Shown in pieces: positions 35,436 through 44,710 of a stretch of 53,365 bases of DNA (position 1 is the stretch's first letter; every line of letters begins with the position of its first letter). Under the pieces are notes generated by a model. It made no database searches, had not been told where the DNA came from, and saw only the letters and a program-made list of their open reading frames with translations. The DNA is from a virus. The position numbers and the translations under genes were made by a program. The DNA lies in the IMG/VR virus record IMGVR_UViG_3300025674_000056, positions 1 through 53,365 of that record, one strand, 5' to 3'.

Positions 35436-37508
35436 CTAGGTATTATCAAGCGCAACTGATGCTAACCATGGACTCATAGCAGCGGCAACCCTACGACCCA
35501 AGGTACGCAGATCATCTCTACCGATGTGACGAGAATCCCATACTGGGAAATCATTCATAGTGGCTGTGCCCGCATTGGTAATGAAGTCGGGGGCAGACTG
35601 TTGCATGTTTAAAATCGCAGTACCATTACCGCCTGTAGCGGTATCAATTCCGCTAACCAGGGCTTGTGGCATATCACACTGAACCCAGAAAGCATTTTCT
35701 GCGCCATGAATACTAGAACGTAACTGGCTGGCAAGCCCAGCCAAAGCGCCGCTGAAGTCATTTGGAGCCATGTTATACAAAGCATCCGAAGCACCGAGGC
35801 TACACCAAATCACTGGAGTATAGTCTGGGTTTTGTAGCATAAAGGTATTGCAGTAGTCGATGGCCTTTTGCGTAAGCTTTCCAGTCGGCTCCCACTGATC
35901 CAGTCCCGCAGAAAGTGCTGCGCCGTCCTGTGCTCCACAGTAAACAGTAACTTCAGGAACCATGCTCGCATATAGTCTACGGATCTCTTTAGCAGCAGGT
36001 AGACGCATGCAAATGCCCCCTAAATCATCCTGGGCAGGGTGAGTGAAAACGTGACGCTGCCCTGCGGGTGCAATGTAGTGCTTATAGCGGTTGGCTTCGA
36101 TGCCTTGCGAAAGCTCGAAGATTGTAGGATCGGAAACATCCTCGGCTGTCAACTCGCCTGGCTCTTCCAGAAGACCGTTGTTGGACTGGCCGATCGAGAT
36201 AACGAAAAGCTTGATCGTTCGAGAAGCACTTGTCGTGCCGCCCACGCCAGCAGCCGTGGACACTTCATTCGCCGTAGGCGCTCTTCGGGAAACGAAGGGA
36301 GTGGAGGTGCCGTCGAAGAAGGTATTACCAGTATCGGGATCTTCTACTCGGGACTCGGCAGTACCAGGGAGCGGGGGAGTAGTGAAAGGAGATCCAGGTT
36401 GCTGCTCTCCGTGAATATGAGTGCCAAGCCCAATACCTCCAGCAGTTATCGCCTCCCCAGTAGAGGTAATGGTCAGACCGTTCAGATTAATCAGGGGAGC
36501 ATTTATTTGGACAAGGGCAGGGGAAAGGGTAATAGTTGATCCTCCGCAAGTCAATACAATTTGATTTGAAGCTTCAGCAATCACAGTACCATCTTCTGCG
36601 ATGTAAGAAATATCCCCGTCACGAGAAACTTCAATAATACCACCTTTAGAAGCAGTGCGTCGAATCCCATTTTCAGCTTCAATGATGTGTTGACCTTTGT
36701 AAGCTTTATCCACGATATCGCCTGAGCCTCTATTATCCCTGCGCTGACTGCCGCTTCCTTTTGCGATCTCATGCAGTTGGTTTCCTTTGTGCGAAATATG
36801 AGTTTGATCTCGTTCAGTCTTGAGCCATGCGGTGTCCGCTTTCTCGCCACCTGAGATAATCTCGAACATGTTAGGACCGCCTTCGTTGGAGACCTTCTCA
36901 TCACAAATTTTAATCCTATCGTGGGCACCTGCCTCTGGGTGGCCGTCGTTAATATGGATATGCTTGCCTGACGAAGATTGAACAAGGATACCCGTATCAT
37001 GAGTTCCCTTATCTGTAATCTTATGAGACATGATAATCTTATGCCCTTTCTTGTGCTTCCACATATCCTTTTGCGGAAGATCGTTATCAGAGTATACTAG
37101 CTGACCTTCAGGGATTCCCGAGTCGTAAATGTGCTTACTGTCGGAAGGCGTTCTAGCTAAAGGATCTTTTTGAGTGTTGTTCGACTCGTCTGCGTCATTC
37201 TTATCGTGGGATAGAGACGCCCGCCCCATTGTCTGAAGCATCGGCAGTGCAACGGCACCTAACCAGATATACTGTACTGGCACACGAACTTTATTGATCC
37301 TGATAGGAGGAGCTTCCACATAAATCACAAGGCTCCCTGGCCCTGGAACGGACAAGAAACCGTGGCCGTCCCCAATGTTTGGGCTGGAGGCGACCGCTTG
37401 AATAGTTGTACCGCTCTCGTCCCCGTTAGAGTCCAAAGGAGCGATGGTCAACTTCCCGCCAGCGGTGTCGTCGCTAGTGTCTACTACTCTGCCTAGTTTA
37501 GTTATCAT
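35436..37508 (-). CDS. 5: Central spike, gp5-like, with C-terminal SGNH esterase-like domain
   Basis: A 690-aa protein. Residues 1-100 resemble the OB-fold of gp5/gpV spikes. Residues about 270-360 form a repetitive beta-helix (SNQIVLTCGGSTITLSPALV), ending in GTHIHGEQQPG with the HxH (364/366) of metal-binding spike tips. Unusually, a further 260 residues follow. They start with FVISIGQSNNG (GQSN at 440-443), contain a GASD block near 572-575 and end with DSRHIG (D658, H661). These are the landmarks of SGNH hydrolases of the sialate O-acetylesterase (SASA/CE6) type, with Ser442 the likely nucleophile. No T4-type lysozyme domain is seen. It overlaps the gp27-like hub gene by 11 bases. The role of the added domain, cutting acyl groups from surface glycan, is inferred. 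Confidence 0.9.
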   Translation of the reverse strand: MITKLGRVVDTSDDTAGGKLTIAPLDSNGDESGTTIQAVASSPNIGDGHGFLSVPGPGSLVIYVEAPPIRINKVRVPVQYIWLGAVALPMLQTMGRASLSHDKNDADESNNTQKDPLARTPSDSKHIYDSGIPEGQLVYSDNDLPQKDMWKHKKGHKIIMSHKITDKGTHDTGILVQSSSGKHIHINDGHPEAGAHDRIKICDEKVSNEGGPNMFEIISGGEKADTAWLKTERDQTHISHKGNQLHEIAKGSGSQRRDNRGSGDIVDKAYKGQHIIEAENGIRRTASKGGIIEVSRDGDISYIAEDGTVIAEASNQIVLTCGGSTITLSPALVQINAPLINLNGLTITSTGEAITAGGIGLGTHIHGEQQPGSPFTTPPLPGTAESRVEDPDTGNTFFDGTSTPFVSRRAPTANEVSTAAGVGGTTSASRTIKLFVISIGQSNNGLLEEPGELTAEDVSDPTIFELSQGIEANRYKHYIAPAGQRHVFTHPAQDDLGGICMRLPAAKEIRRLYASMVPEVTVYCGAQDGAALSAGLDQWEPTGKLTQKAIDYCNTFMLQNPDYTPVIWCSLGASDALYNMAPNDFSGALAGLASQLRSSIHGAENAFWVQCDMPQALVSGIDTATGGNGTAILNMQQSAPDFITNAGTATMNDFPVWDSRHIGRDDLRTLGRRVAAAMSPWLASVALDNT

Positions 37509-40335
37509 TAGTTAAGAATGTGTAGTTATACTTTAGCATCTCCTCCGCAGTATTCCCTGAGGTAGGAATAAGAGTAATCTCGCTCGTATACCCTCCATTG
37601 ACAGAGACACTGTGAGTAACATTAGTAATTGTGTATATTCCCGTCAACCAATGAAAGGTGCCTGGGACGCGAGGCTCGGAGATCCAAATGGCGCACTCTC
37701 GCTTGCCCGTCTCGTATGCCAGAATATCCATCTCAGGAATACCAAGAGTTTTGAGCTTGATATCACTGACGTTCTTTTTGAACGCAAAGAGAGAACGCAT
37801 TTTCGCAGCCAATACAACGGCCTCTTCCGCTGACCCGTCTACCCCTAGCTTGGCTTGTAGCCGTGAAAGAGGAGCGTTAGTGACATAACGGAAGGAGGAT
37901 TCCTTGGTTATCTCCTCTCCGTCAACGTACATCTTCTGCCTCATACTGCCGAGATAAGAGCTTGAGATTTCAGGAAAGAAGATATCCATAAAACCTTTTT
38001 GTCTGATAAATGTAAGATCTTCTATAATCTGTTTCTTAATTTCCTCACGAGATAAATCGCTCAAAGCACTGTCAAGAACTTCATCATCTAGACCGTCTAC
38101 AATACGTGAAACTTGCGATATACTTTTTTCAGCAAGCCTCGCAGGGAATGCTTCGCTGGAGATAGTGCTGTCTAAAGTCTTTAGAGCTTTGGAGATTGCG
38201 ACTCCATCTCGATGCTGCTCAGGGGCGACAAGATTCGGAGCCGCTACACCTGCACGACCTGTAAGCGGGTTACCGAATACATCAGTCGTATTTGTAACAA
38301 GACCAAGGCTAAAGACTTGGCTCACAGCATCCCTATACCCAGAACTCTCAAATCTTTGAATCACATCGTACAGCTTTGGAGCCATAGTAGGCATAGTAAG
38401 CATGGTATTATAAAACGAATTTTTAGATATACGATGCTCTAGGCTGACAATAATATTATCCTTTCTTTGGTTGAATCCCGTCGCCAAAGAAATTACATCA
38501 GGACGGTTTTCAACCTGGATCGGGAAAGAATTAATATCTCTATTGAACTCCAGGGCTCTTTGAATTTTGGTAAGAGTTCCGATCATGCAGATAGTGTCAG
38601 CTTCATCCCAATTAACTTTGCCGATCACATCTTCAACCTCAGGTCGTAGTTTTTTAGGAACAACCGTTGTATCCAAGAACCGCATGTCAATATACTCACC
38701 CGCATTATCGAAGAATGTCTCGTTAAGACCGTCGATAAAGCCCCTTAAATGTGCGTACCTATCAGAGCACACAACGGATATGAAACTCCGGTCCTTGGCG
38801 GGCTCTTGCGGCTTCTCTACTTCATCAGCAGTATTCTCGTCAATCACCTTTTGATCTTCTGTACCTTGCTGAAGAGCATCACGAAGCTCGGCAGCCTTTT
38901 CAACAATCTCCCGATGCTTGGCCTCCATCTGATCTGCAAAGATCCTAAGGCTCGTGGCGAGTGTAGGGTTTAAGCTCAAGCTATAAAAATTGTTAGGGGC
39001 ACCTTCCGTGTAAGACTCCACAGCTAGGAACTGCTCTCTGAAAAACGTATCAGTGGTTTGAGAATCGAATCTCGACGGTGAATTAACGTAAGCGGTAAGA
39101 ACAGAATTTTGAAGGGTAGGGTCTGTAGGCAAATTCAAGAGTTTAACTCGACCACTATCAATTATTGACCGTAACTCATTTAAAGTAAATTCAAGAGGCA
39201 GGTTGAAATAGTCATCATTAACTAGCACATAACTTTGAATATCAGTCTCCTGAAGATTAAGCAGACCTGGATAAAGGTTTGCGAACGGGTGGAAGCGGTT
39301 CTTGTCGAGCACCCTAAACGGAGCTAAATTACCAAAAACCTGAAAGACTTCCTTGTCTGCAAGAATTGCGGCCTCTTTATTTCGATCTACCGCAAGAGCG
39401 TCCGTCTGTCCACCTGCCACACCGTTTTGATATTTGTTAGGCTTCTCAGCAGGGACTGTTGGATCCGAAGCTTCAGGGGGCTTTTCAATATCAGCAACAA
39501 AGTTTACATCCAGATACTCGAAATATTGCTTCGCGATATCAAGAGTGATTTGCTTGGATTTAGAGATCGTTGGATTAGCCCTGTCTTTTGGAGAGGTCGT
39601 TGCTTTTTCTTCAGGGGTAGGGATCTGTTTATTCGCGCCTGGGTGAATTTTATCAAACTCTTCATTGAGCGTTTGCTTATGTTCATCGCTAAGAAACACA
39701 TGTGTTTCTATCGCATCTCCCGCTGCTAACGTGCCCAACAGTTCAGAAATAATTTCCGCAGGAGGTCTCATTCCTGAATCGTTGGAAATTTTTACGCGGT
39801 ATGTATTGGTCTCTCCTTTCCTTCTTTTTGCAACCTGTCTTGTAATACCAATGCCGTGCTGATTCTGAAGTCTAAGCGTTATGATTCGTTCTTTCCTATC
39901 ACTGATATTAAACTGAACATCAATAATCTTAGTTTTATGAACATGCGAAAATGCGTTCTTAATATTCGCATCCCGATCAATATTATCGTTTTGATAACCC
40001 CAACGAAGGAATACGGTAGCGGCTTGCCCAGCACTAAACGTCCACTCCTCCGGCGTTGCCTCTTCAGATGCCCTCCATGTGCGTGGGTTAATGGCGCAGT
40101 ACCAACTAAAAATCTTTTCCTCGACCGCTTGCGACGGGTTAATTAGCTTTACATTGAATACGCCTGCCCCTCCTTTTCCTGCCAATGCGTAATCAAATGA
40201 CATAAACGAGTCCTTCAACTCAAAAGGATCTTGAATCCCCGTAAGAATTCCGTCCTCCAGAAGATCGAGAGGATCCCTTGAGAACTCCATGTAAAGCTTT
40301 ACAGGAGCAGTATTTCTATACCCAGGCGAAGACAT
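37498..40335 (-). CDS. 27: Baseplate hub, gp27/gpD-like
   Basis: A 945-aa protein directly before the spike gene, as gp27 precedes or neighbours gp5 in contractile tails. The N-terminal 170 residues look like a tube-type beta domain (AGVFNVKLINPSQAVEEKIF; ATVFLRWGYQN). The C-terminus ends with the tube-like pattern FHWLTGIYTITNVTHSVSVN and YTSEITLIPTSG, which recurs in gp27 and gpD proteins. T4 gp27 is 391 aa, so there is a large central insertion (about residues 220-750) of mostly helical, charged sequence. It shares one base with gp53 (TAATG). Hub identity is inferred from both ends and order. Confidence 0.82.
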   Translation of the reverse strand: MSSPGYRNTAPVKLYMEFSRDPLDLLEDGILTGIQDPFELKDSFMSFDYALAGKGGAGVFNVKLINPSQAVEEKIFSWYCAINPRTWRASEEATPEEWTFSAGQAATVFLRWGYQNDNIDRDANIKNAFSHVHKTKIIDVQFNISDRKERIITLRLQNQHGIGITRQVAKRRKGETNTYRVKISNDSGMRPPAEIISELLGTLAAGDAIETHVFLSDEHKQTLNEEFDKIHPGANKQIPTPEEKATTSPKDRANPTISKSKQITLDIAKQYFEYLDVNFVADIEKPPEASDPTVPAEKPNKYQNGVAGGQTDALAVDRNKEAAILADKEVFQVFGNLAPFRVLDKNRFHPFANLYPGLLNLQETDIQSYVLVNDDYFNLPLEFTLNELRSIIDSGRVKLLNLPTDPTLQNSVLTAYVNSPSRFDSQTTDTFFREQFLAVESYTEGAPNNFYSLSLNPTLATSLRIFADQMEAKHREIVEKAAELRDALQQGTEDQKVIDENTADEVEKPQEPAKDRSFISVVCSDRYAHLRGFIDGLNETFFDNAGEYIDMRFLDTTVVPKKLRPEVEDVIGKVNWDEADTICMIGTLTKIQRALEFNRDINSFPIQVENRPDVISLATGFNQRKDNIIVSLEHRISKNSFYNTMLTMPTMAPKLYDVIQRFESSGYRDAVSQVFSLGLVTNTTDVFGNPLTGRAGVAAPNLVAPEQHRDGVAISKALKTLDSTISSEAFPARLAEKSISQVSRIVDGLDDEVLDSALSDLSREEIKKQIIEDLTFIRQKGFMDIFFPEISSSYLGSMRQKMYVDGEEITKESSFRYVTNAPLSRLQAKLGVDGSAEEAVVLAAKMRSLFAFKKNVSDIKLKTLGIPEMDILAYETGKRECAIWISEPRVPGTFHWLTGIYTITNVTHSVSVNGGYTSEITLIPTSGNTAEEMLKYNYTFLTNDN

Positions 40336-40640
40336 TATCTAATAATAGGAATATTAATTTGTTTTCCAGCAATTAATTCTGTCATTGGATCAATAATACC
40401 GTTCGCGGTACAAATTAACCACCATAACTTTTCTGATCCAAAAGCAGCTAACGCAATCAAGTCCGCGCGATTCTCCATATTCGCAGGAACAATCGCTACT
40501 TTATACTCATACGATTCTAGATCCTCCACCAAGAAACTCTTCCACTCCTTGGAATTTACCAAGTCCTGAAGAGGCTTGCCTCGATGGCTACGCTTGATCG
40601 AATCGAAAGTTGTGTATCGAGATGTGAATGCTTTTACCAT
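40335..40640 (-). CDS. 53: Baseplate wedge protein, gp53-like
   Basis: A 101-aa protein. The second half, ENRADLIALAAFGSEKLWWL then ICTANGIIDPMTELIAGKQI, matches the gp53 family pattern (NRxDLIAxxxxGxxxLWWxI, DPxxELxAGxxIxIP), also related to LysM-like folds. T4 gp53 is 196 aa, so this is a short form holding only the conserved domain. The ribosome-binding site GGAGG is strong. It lies one base after the tube-initiator gene and overlaps the hub gene by one base. Confidence 0.85.
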   Translation of the reverse strand: MVKAFTSRYTTFDSIKRSHRGKPLQDLVNSKEWKSFLVEDLESYEYKVAIVPANMENRADLIALAAFGSEKLWWLICTANGIIDPMTELIAGKQINIPIIR

Positions 40641-40641
40641 A

Positions 40642-42024
40642 TCAGCCTCCTAAGCCTCTACGACGGTTAGTAACGGGAAGAGTAGGGTTCGAAGTCTTGA
40701 TAACAAGATCAACGATCTGAGATGCGTCAGGCACTAGCTCGTTCACATCGCCATGATGGCTGCCGTTTGTTTGGTGGAACTCCTCTAACGTTAGCGAGAA
40801 CTTGACCTGACGAGGCATGAGAGTTCTGTACTCAAACCCTTTGTCTGTTGGGTAGTCAATGCTGAAGTTCTTAACAATGAACGGAGACTCGTTAAATACA
40901 GTACCGTGACGGAAGCGAACGATCGGAGGTCCTACGGGTCCTTTTGTAAGCTGATCGCCTACGACGCTGGCGCGAATCGTGTCGATTGCAAACTGTGTGT
41001 AGTAGGTTGCCATCATGCCATCGGATCCAAGATCTTCATCATTCTTTGATAATGCTCGTAGAAGACGCTGCTCGTTATCGTTTGTTTTGTTGTTGTTATA
41101 CCCGTCTTTTGGTTCCTGAAGCTGCGGCTCGTAAGCGCGAGGACCTGTGATCCTGTCTTTGTTAGTAAACGATAATCGAGATCCTGTATCAACTTCGAAT
41201 GAAGTTCCAAAGAACTTATCAAGGTATGCTTTTACAAACCTTCGATGGTCCCAGTGATTACCGCCCCGTAAAGGCTGTCCTTGAAGTCCTGCGATAGTTG
41301 AGCCCGCGCCCGTTTTAGGATTGCTCATAAATCCCGCCAGAGCAGCAGTATTACAGAGGCGGAAGAAGTACTCGATGTGAGGAATAGTGTACGTGAAATC
41401 AAGCTTCAGCTTACGAGCATCCGCTCCAGTGAATAGGCGTACAGGTTCATTTCTAGCGACGATGTTCTGGGATGAGTATCGCGAAGAGCGATCCTCGCGA
41501 ATCTTAGCGTTCTCAAAGAATGCGATACGACGAATACCGTCTCCGCTTCCCATTCGCGTATTTGGAAAGTAGAAATCAATGTAGGACCGCTCTTCCAAAA
41601 CGGAGTTGATCCGCACTTGAGGCTCTAAAATATCAACATCCCATACCCGCTGCTCATTTGCAGCCGCGTAACCGCCGAGCCCTGCGGCAATACCAAAACC
41701 AGCTAACCCAGCTACAGGAGGGGTTCCGTCTGTAAAACCATACCCTCTAGCTTTAGCCATGTCCTTGTACATTCCATACTCGTGAACACCTCCACCTTTC
41801 TTTTCGGGATCCCCGATATTAGCATAGTTATTATCCTTCTTGGCAAACGGACTAACATCAGCAATGAAGTCTGTAGCTACTCCAATCGCATTGTTCGCGA
41901 CTGCTCCAAGCCAAGCTTCACCAGTCTGTTTGAGGCCATTGAAAATAGCGTTACCGTCAGCACCAGCCCAGTTCTCGTCCTTGCCTTGTAGAATTTCTTT
42001 GATTCCTTTTTTAATTAAGGGCAT
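40642..42024 (-). CDS. Tube initiator, gp48/gp54-like
   Basis: A 460-aa protein. After a helical, Gly/Ala-rich N-terminal part (to about residue 125) it has a long tube-type beta domain (DVDILEPQVRINSVLEERSY; ADARKLKLDFTYTIPHIEYF; a final strand FKNFSIDYPTD-type segment and RQVKFSLTLEEFHQ). Such domains occur in gp48 and gp54, which seat the tail tube on the hub. Which of the two it represents, or whether it replaces both, cannot be told. It lies next to the tape measure, as in T4 (29-48-54). The call rests on order and fold character. Confidence 0.75.
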   Translation of the reverse strand: MPLIKKGIKEILQGKDENWAGADGNAIFNGLKQTGEAWLGAVANNAIGVATDFIADVSPFAKKDNNYANIGDPEKKGGGVHEYGMYKDMAKARGYGFTDGTPPVAGLAGFGIAAGLGGYAAANEQRVWDVDILEPQVRINSVLEERSYIDFYFPNTRMGSGDGIRRIAFFENAKIREDRSSRYSSQNIVARNEPVRLFTGADARKLKLDFTYTIPHIEYFFRLCNTAALAGFMSNPKTGAGSTIAGLQGQPLRGGNHWDHRRFVKAYLDKFFGTSFEVDTGSRLSFTNKDRITGPRAYEPQLQEPKDGYNNNKTNDNEQRLLRALSKNDEDLGSDGMMATYYTQFAIDTIRASVVGDQLTKGPVGPPIVRFRHGTVFNESPFIVKNFSIDYPTDKGFEYRTLMPRQVKFSLTLEEFHQTNGSHHGDVNELVPDASQIVDLVIKTSNPTLPVTNRRRGLGG

Positions 42025-42029
42025 GATAA

Positions 42030-44156
42030 TTACCTATTAGTTAGTCCAGTTTCGAACTCCATATCAGCGGCACCGCCAGTAAAGCTGCCTTGGCCGTTCA
42101 TGTAAATTCCCTCAGACATCTCAAGCTCGGCTTGCTGTAAAAGAAATGAGTCCTCCGCAATCGCCGCGATTCTTTCTAGAGTATCGTCCTGAACGACTCC
42201 TGGAACTACGCCAGAGGACAGTGCGGCGGGAGCCTCCGGGGGTGCGGGTGCGGGGGCTGGAGATGGGCTAGTGCTATCGCCTCCAAACAAGTAATCGTAG
42301 AAGGCTCCCATTGCCTTATCACCTCCAATACCTCCTGCGACGGCACCTACTCCCGTTCCAACTCCAGGGGCAACAGCGGTGCCTAGCGCACCTCCCCCGA
42401 TAGATCCGCCAAAAGCTCCCGCAGCACGGAACAAGCCGCGACCAAGACTACCGTCTTCCATCATCATCTCTTCAATTATGGGCAGCCCAGCACTGAGAAC
42501 GGGAACTCCTTTTAGATTTCTCATGGCAAAGCTTCCTGCTCTGCCAAGTTGTTTACCTGCGAAATCTTTTGCCCCGCCCAAGATGCGACCTGCGCCGCTA
42601 GTGAAGTTAGAGATACCTCCACCAATAAAGTTCTTTGCAGATGTAAACCCTCGACCGATAGAGCTTCCCATACGCGAGAATACGCCAGGCTTTTTCGGTC
42701 CAATGAAGCCGCCACCTTTGCCAAAAAGTCCCTTGAGCCCGCTGCCCATCCCTCTAATCATACCTCCGAGCGGGTTCAAGACGTTCGTAAGCATGCCAGC
42801 AAACAAGGCAGCAGTAAACGCCTTAAGACCTCTAACTGCCTCCATGGCACTAGAGCCCACAGTCTGTAGAGGAATATCAATGTCTGCGAACTTATCCAGG
42901 AAACCACCAAACTTTTCCCTGATCTCCTCGGCGGTAGGCATACCTTCACGGAAGGCTTCGGCGGTCGCTCCGATCGCGTCTATGTAAGACGGCGTAGCCG
43001 CCATCGCCATGTTAAAGTCCTTTAGAACCGTAGCAGCCTCAAGAGAAGCGCCAGTAACATTTTTCTGCGCGGTATCAAGCTCTTCTGCCGTCATCTTCTG
43101 GAAATTAAACATTTCCGCGAGAGGCGTGCCAGACCCAGCAAGTAAGTCGGCTGTTTGGAAGCTTTCTAGGGAGAACATGTCTCCGAGCATTTGCTGTAGT
43201 TGCTGAGAAAGCTGCTGTCCGGTAATTGCGTCTTGCCCAAGAATTTCCGTCTGGCCCATCGTGGCGATTGCGCCAACTGCCTCGGTCAGGAATTTCTCCA
43301 TCTGTCCCGCATCTCGAACATCAGTAGGCGCTTCAATACCTAACCTGCCTGCGACAGCAGGCATGTTCAGAAGAGCTTCAGGGCTAGTTAGAGCGCGAAT
43401 TAGATTAGCAGTACCCGCGCCTGGAGCCGCTGCCTCTGCGCCCGCAACGAACCTTTGAATCATGTTCGCAGTTTCGGAGCCAAACAGAGCAGTCTGCTGT
43501 CTCGTGGTCTTAGTGAAAGCATTAACCGCTTCAATAATTGAATCGGCCAGAATACCGTTTGACGACGCTAATCCTATGATATCGTTTCCAAACTCAATAG
43601 ACGCTTGAGATGACCTACCTAAAACGTTTGTTTGCGTAGCTAAAAATGTGTTTGTCGTCGCTAGGCTGTTGCCAAGACCCTGAGAGGTTGCAAGGAACTT
43701 CTGCGCTGTCTGGCCCGAATTCTTGATATTGGCGCGAATCGCGTCATCCAAGATCTTTGCCGTCTGCGTGTAGCTGATTCCGAACTTTCTAAATGTGCTG
43801 TTAACATCAGGAAGCCCAGTAACGATCTTACCCTGCTCATTGATCGTTTTGGTAGCTAGAAGTTGAGTTCGGTTTGTCGCGGCTGTGGAGCGCGCTAGAG
43901 TATTGCCAAACGTAATTGCATCGCTCGTAGCCTTTTGAAGTTGGCCTGCGGCGATATCAAAAGTCTTTCCAATACCCTTCGAAAGCCCGCCTTTAATACC
44001 TGCAACAATCTTCGAGCCTAGACCTACACCTCCAGCGCCGCCTCCACCACCACCGCTGTCCTTAGGTCCCGCTTTGGCTAATGCAGACTCAATGCTTTTG
44101 GCTAGATCATTATTGAGATTCTCAAAGAATTCTCTATCTGAGTTACTTAAATTCAT
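42030..44156 (-). CDS. Tape measure protein, gp29-like
   Basis: A 708-aa, largely helical protein that sets tail length. It has a Gly-rich stretch near residue 36-50, long helical regions full of Ala, Gln and Asn (about residues 60-430), and a C-terminal Gly/Ala region (FGGSIGGGALGTAVAPGVGT, near residues 600-620) like the membrane-active ends of tape measures. At about 1.5 angstrom per residue it would give a tail of roughly 100 nm. It is close in size to T4 gp29 (590 aa) and lies just before the gp48/54-type gene. The start overlaps the preceding stop (ATGA). No lytic domain seen. Confidence 0.8.
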   Translation of the reverse strand: MNLSNSDREFFENLNNDLAKSIESALAKAGPKDSGGGGGGAGGVGLGSKIVAGIKGGLSKGIGKTFDIAAGQLQKATSDAITFGNTLARSTAATNRTQLLATKTINEQGKIVTGLPDVNSTFRKFGISYTQTAKILDDAIRANIKNSGQTAQKFLATSQGLGNSLATTNTFLATQTNVLGRSSQASIEFGNDIIGLASSNGILADSIIEAVNAFTKTTRQQTALFGSETANMIQRFVAGAEAAAPGAGTANLIRALTSPEALLNMPAVAGRLGIEAPTDVRDAGQMEKFLTEAVGAIATMGQTEILGQDAITGQQLSQQLQQMLGDMFSLESFQTADLLAGSGTPLAEMFNFQKMTAEELDTAQKNVTGASLEAATVLKDFNMAMAATPSYIDAIGATAEAFREGMPTAEEIREKFGGFLDKFADIDIPLQTVGSSAMEAVRGLKAFTAALFAGMLTNVLNPLGGMIRGMGSGLKGLFGKGGGFIGPKKPGVFSRMGSSIGRGFTSAKNFIGGGISNFTSGAGRILGGAKDFAGKQLGRAGSFAMRNLKGVPVLSAGLPIIEEMMMEDGSLGRGLFRAAGAFGGSIGGGALGTAVAPGVGTGVGAVAGGIGGDKAMGAFYDYLFGGDSTSPSPAPAPAPPEAPAALSSGVVPGVVQDDTLERIAAIAEDSFLLQQAELEMSEGIYMNGQGSFTGGAADMEFETGLTNR

Positions 44157-44668
44157 TGCCTAGTGTCTAACGAGCTTCGTAAGTATCCCGCATAGGTATC
44201 TAGGCGAACTTGCTTTAACTGGCGTAACTTGCTTCCACGCACATCGTACTTGCGAAAAATAGATGCTTCTTTCCCGCTAGGTAGATCTAGAGCAGATCGA
44301 ATCGCTGAATAACTGAGGCTCATCCCAGGACTCTCTTCAAAGATCTTCATAAGATCCTCAATCACTTTTAGACGACGCATAGGTGGAAGATAATTTAAAT
44401 TAAATCCATAGATGTAATTTTTGCCGTTCCTTGCTCTCCAGACCTTGCTTCCGCTTTTCACTGCTAGAAGAAGCAGAGGACTCTTATCCGTGTTTGAACG
44501 TTTTTTAGTTTTACTTGGCCCAAAGCTGTTATATCCGAACGAATAGAGCTGGCCCTCATACTTGGATATACGTTTAACGGACCCGATTCGATCCCCAGGC
44601 GTATTCTTTCGAAAGGTCAAGCTTGCCTGAACCCTCGCTTCTTTTTTTGGTTGTGATTTCTTCGCCAT
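44153..44668 (-). CDS. Basic protein upstream of tape measure, unknown
   Basis: A 171-aa protein rich in Lys and Arg, beginning MAKKSQPKKEARVQASLTFR. It contains YIYGFNLNYLPPMRRLKVIE (about residues 86-105), which from memory resembles a short family of uncharacterised proteins in T4-like marine phages. No catalytic motif is seen. It is the first gene of the tail-core run, followed by the tape measure with an ATGA overlap. A GAGG ribosome-binding site lies 12 bases upstream. It faces the plus-strand 100-aa gene across a 42-base gap with a late-promoter-like element. A baseplate assembly or DNA-contact role is possible but unproven. Confidence 0.8.
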   Translation of the reverse strand: MAKKSQPKKEARVQASLTFRKNTPGDRIGSVKRISKYEGQLYSFGYNSFGPSKTKKRSNTDKSPLLLLAVKSGSKVWRARNGKNYIYGFNLNYLPPMRRLKVIEDLMKIFEESPGMSLSYSAIRSALDLPSGKEASIFRKYDVRGSKLRQLKQVRLDTYAGYLRSSLDTRQ

Positions 44669-44701
44669 TTTCGAGATGCCTCGGACTTTTATCTTATATA
44701 T

Positions 44702-44709
44702 TATTTAGT
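44702..44709 (-). promoter_or_regulatory. Possible late-promoter element ACTAAATA for the tail core
   Basis: In the divergent 42-base gap, ACTAAATA on the minus strand (two mismatches to TATAAATA) lies about 33 bases upstream of the ATG of the 171-aa gene and 15-20 bases before its ribosome-binding site. This is the best-spaced candidate late promoter in the window. It could start the long tail-core transcript. The same AT-rich stretch also contains TATATT on the plus strand. Confidence 0.35.
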
Positions 44710-44710
44710 T

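Noticed and set aside
34725-35459. 244-codon plus-strand frame opposite the 1027-aa gene
   Set aside because: Ser/Ala-rich antisense reading of a clear minus-strand gene with no start signal.
35436-37508. T4-type lysozyme domain in the spike
   Set aside because: No catalytic lysozyme motif is visible between the OB-fold and beta-helix; the middle is charged and repetitive.
42379-42987. 202-codon Pro-rich plus-strand frame opposite the tape measure
   Set aside because: It reflects the complement of Gly/Ala-rich codons in the tape measure gene.
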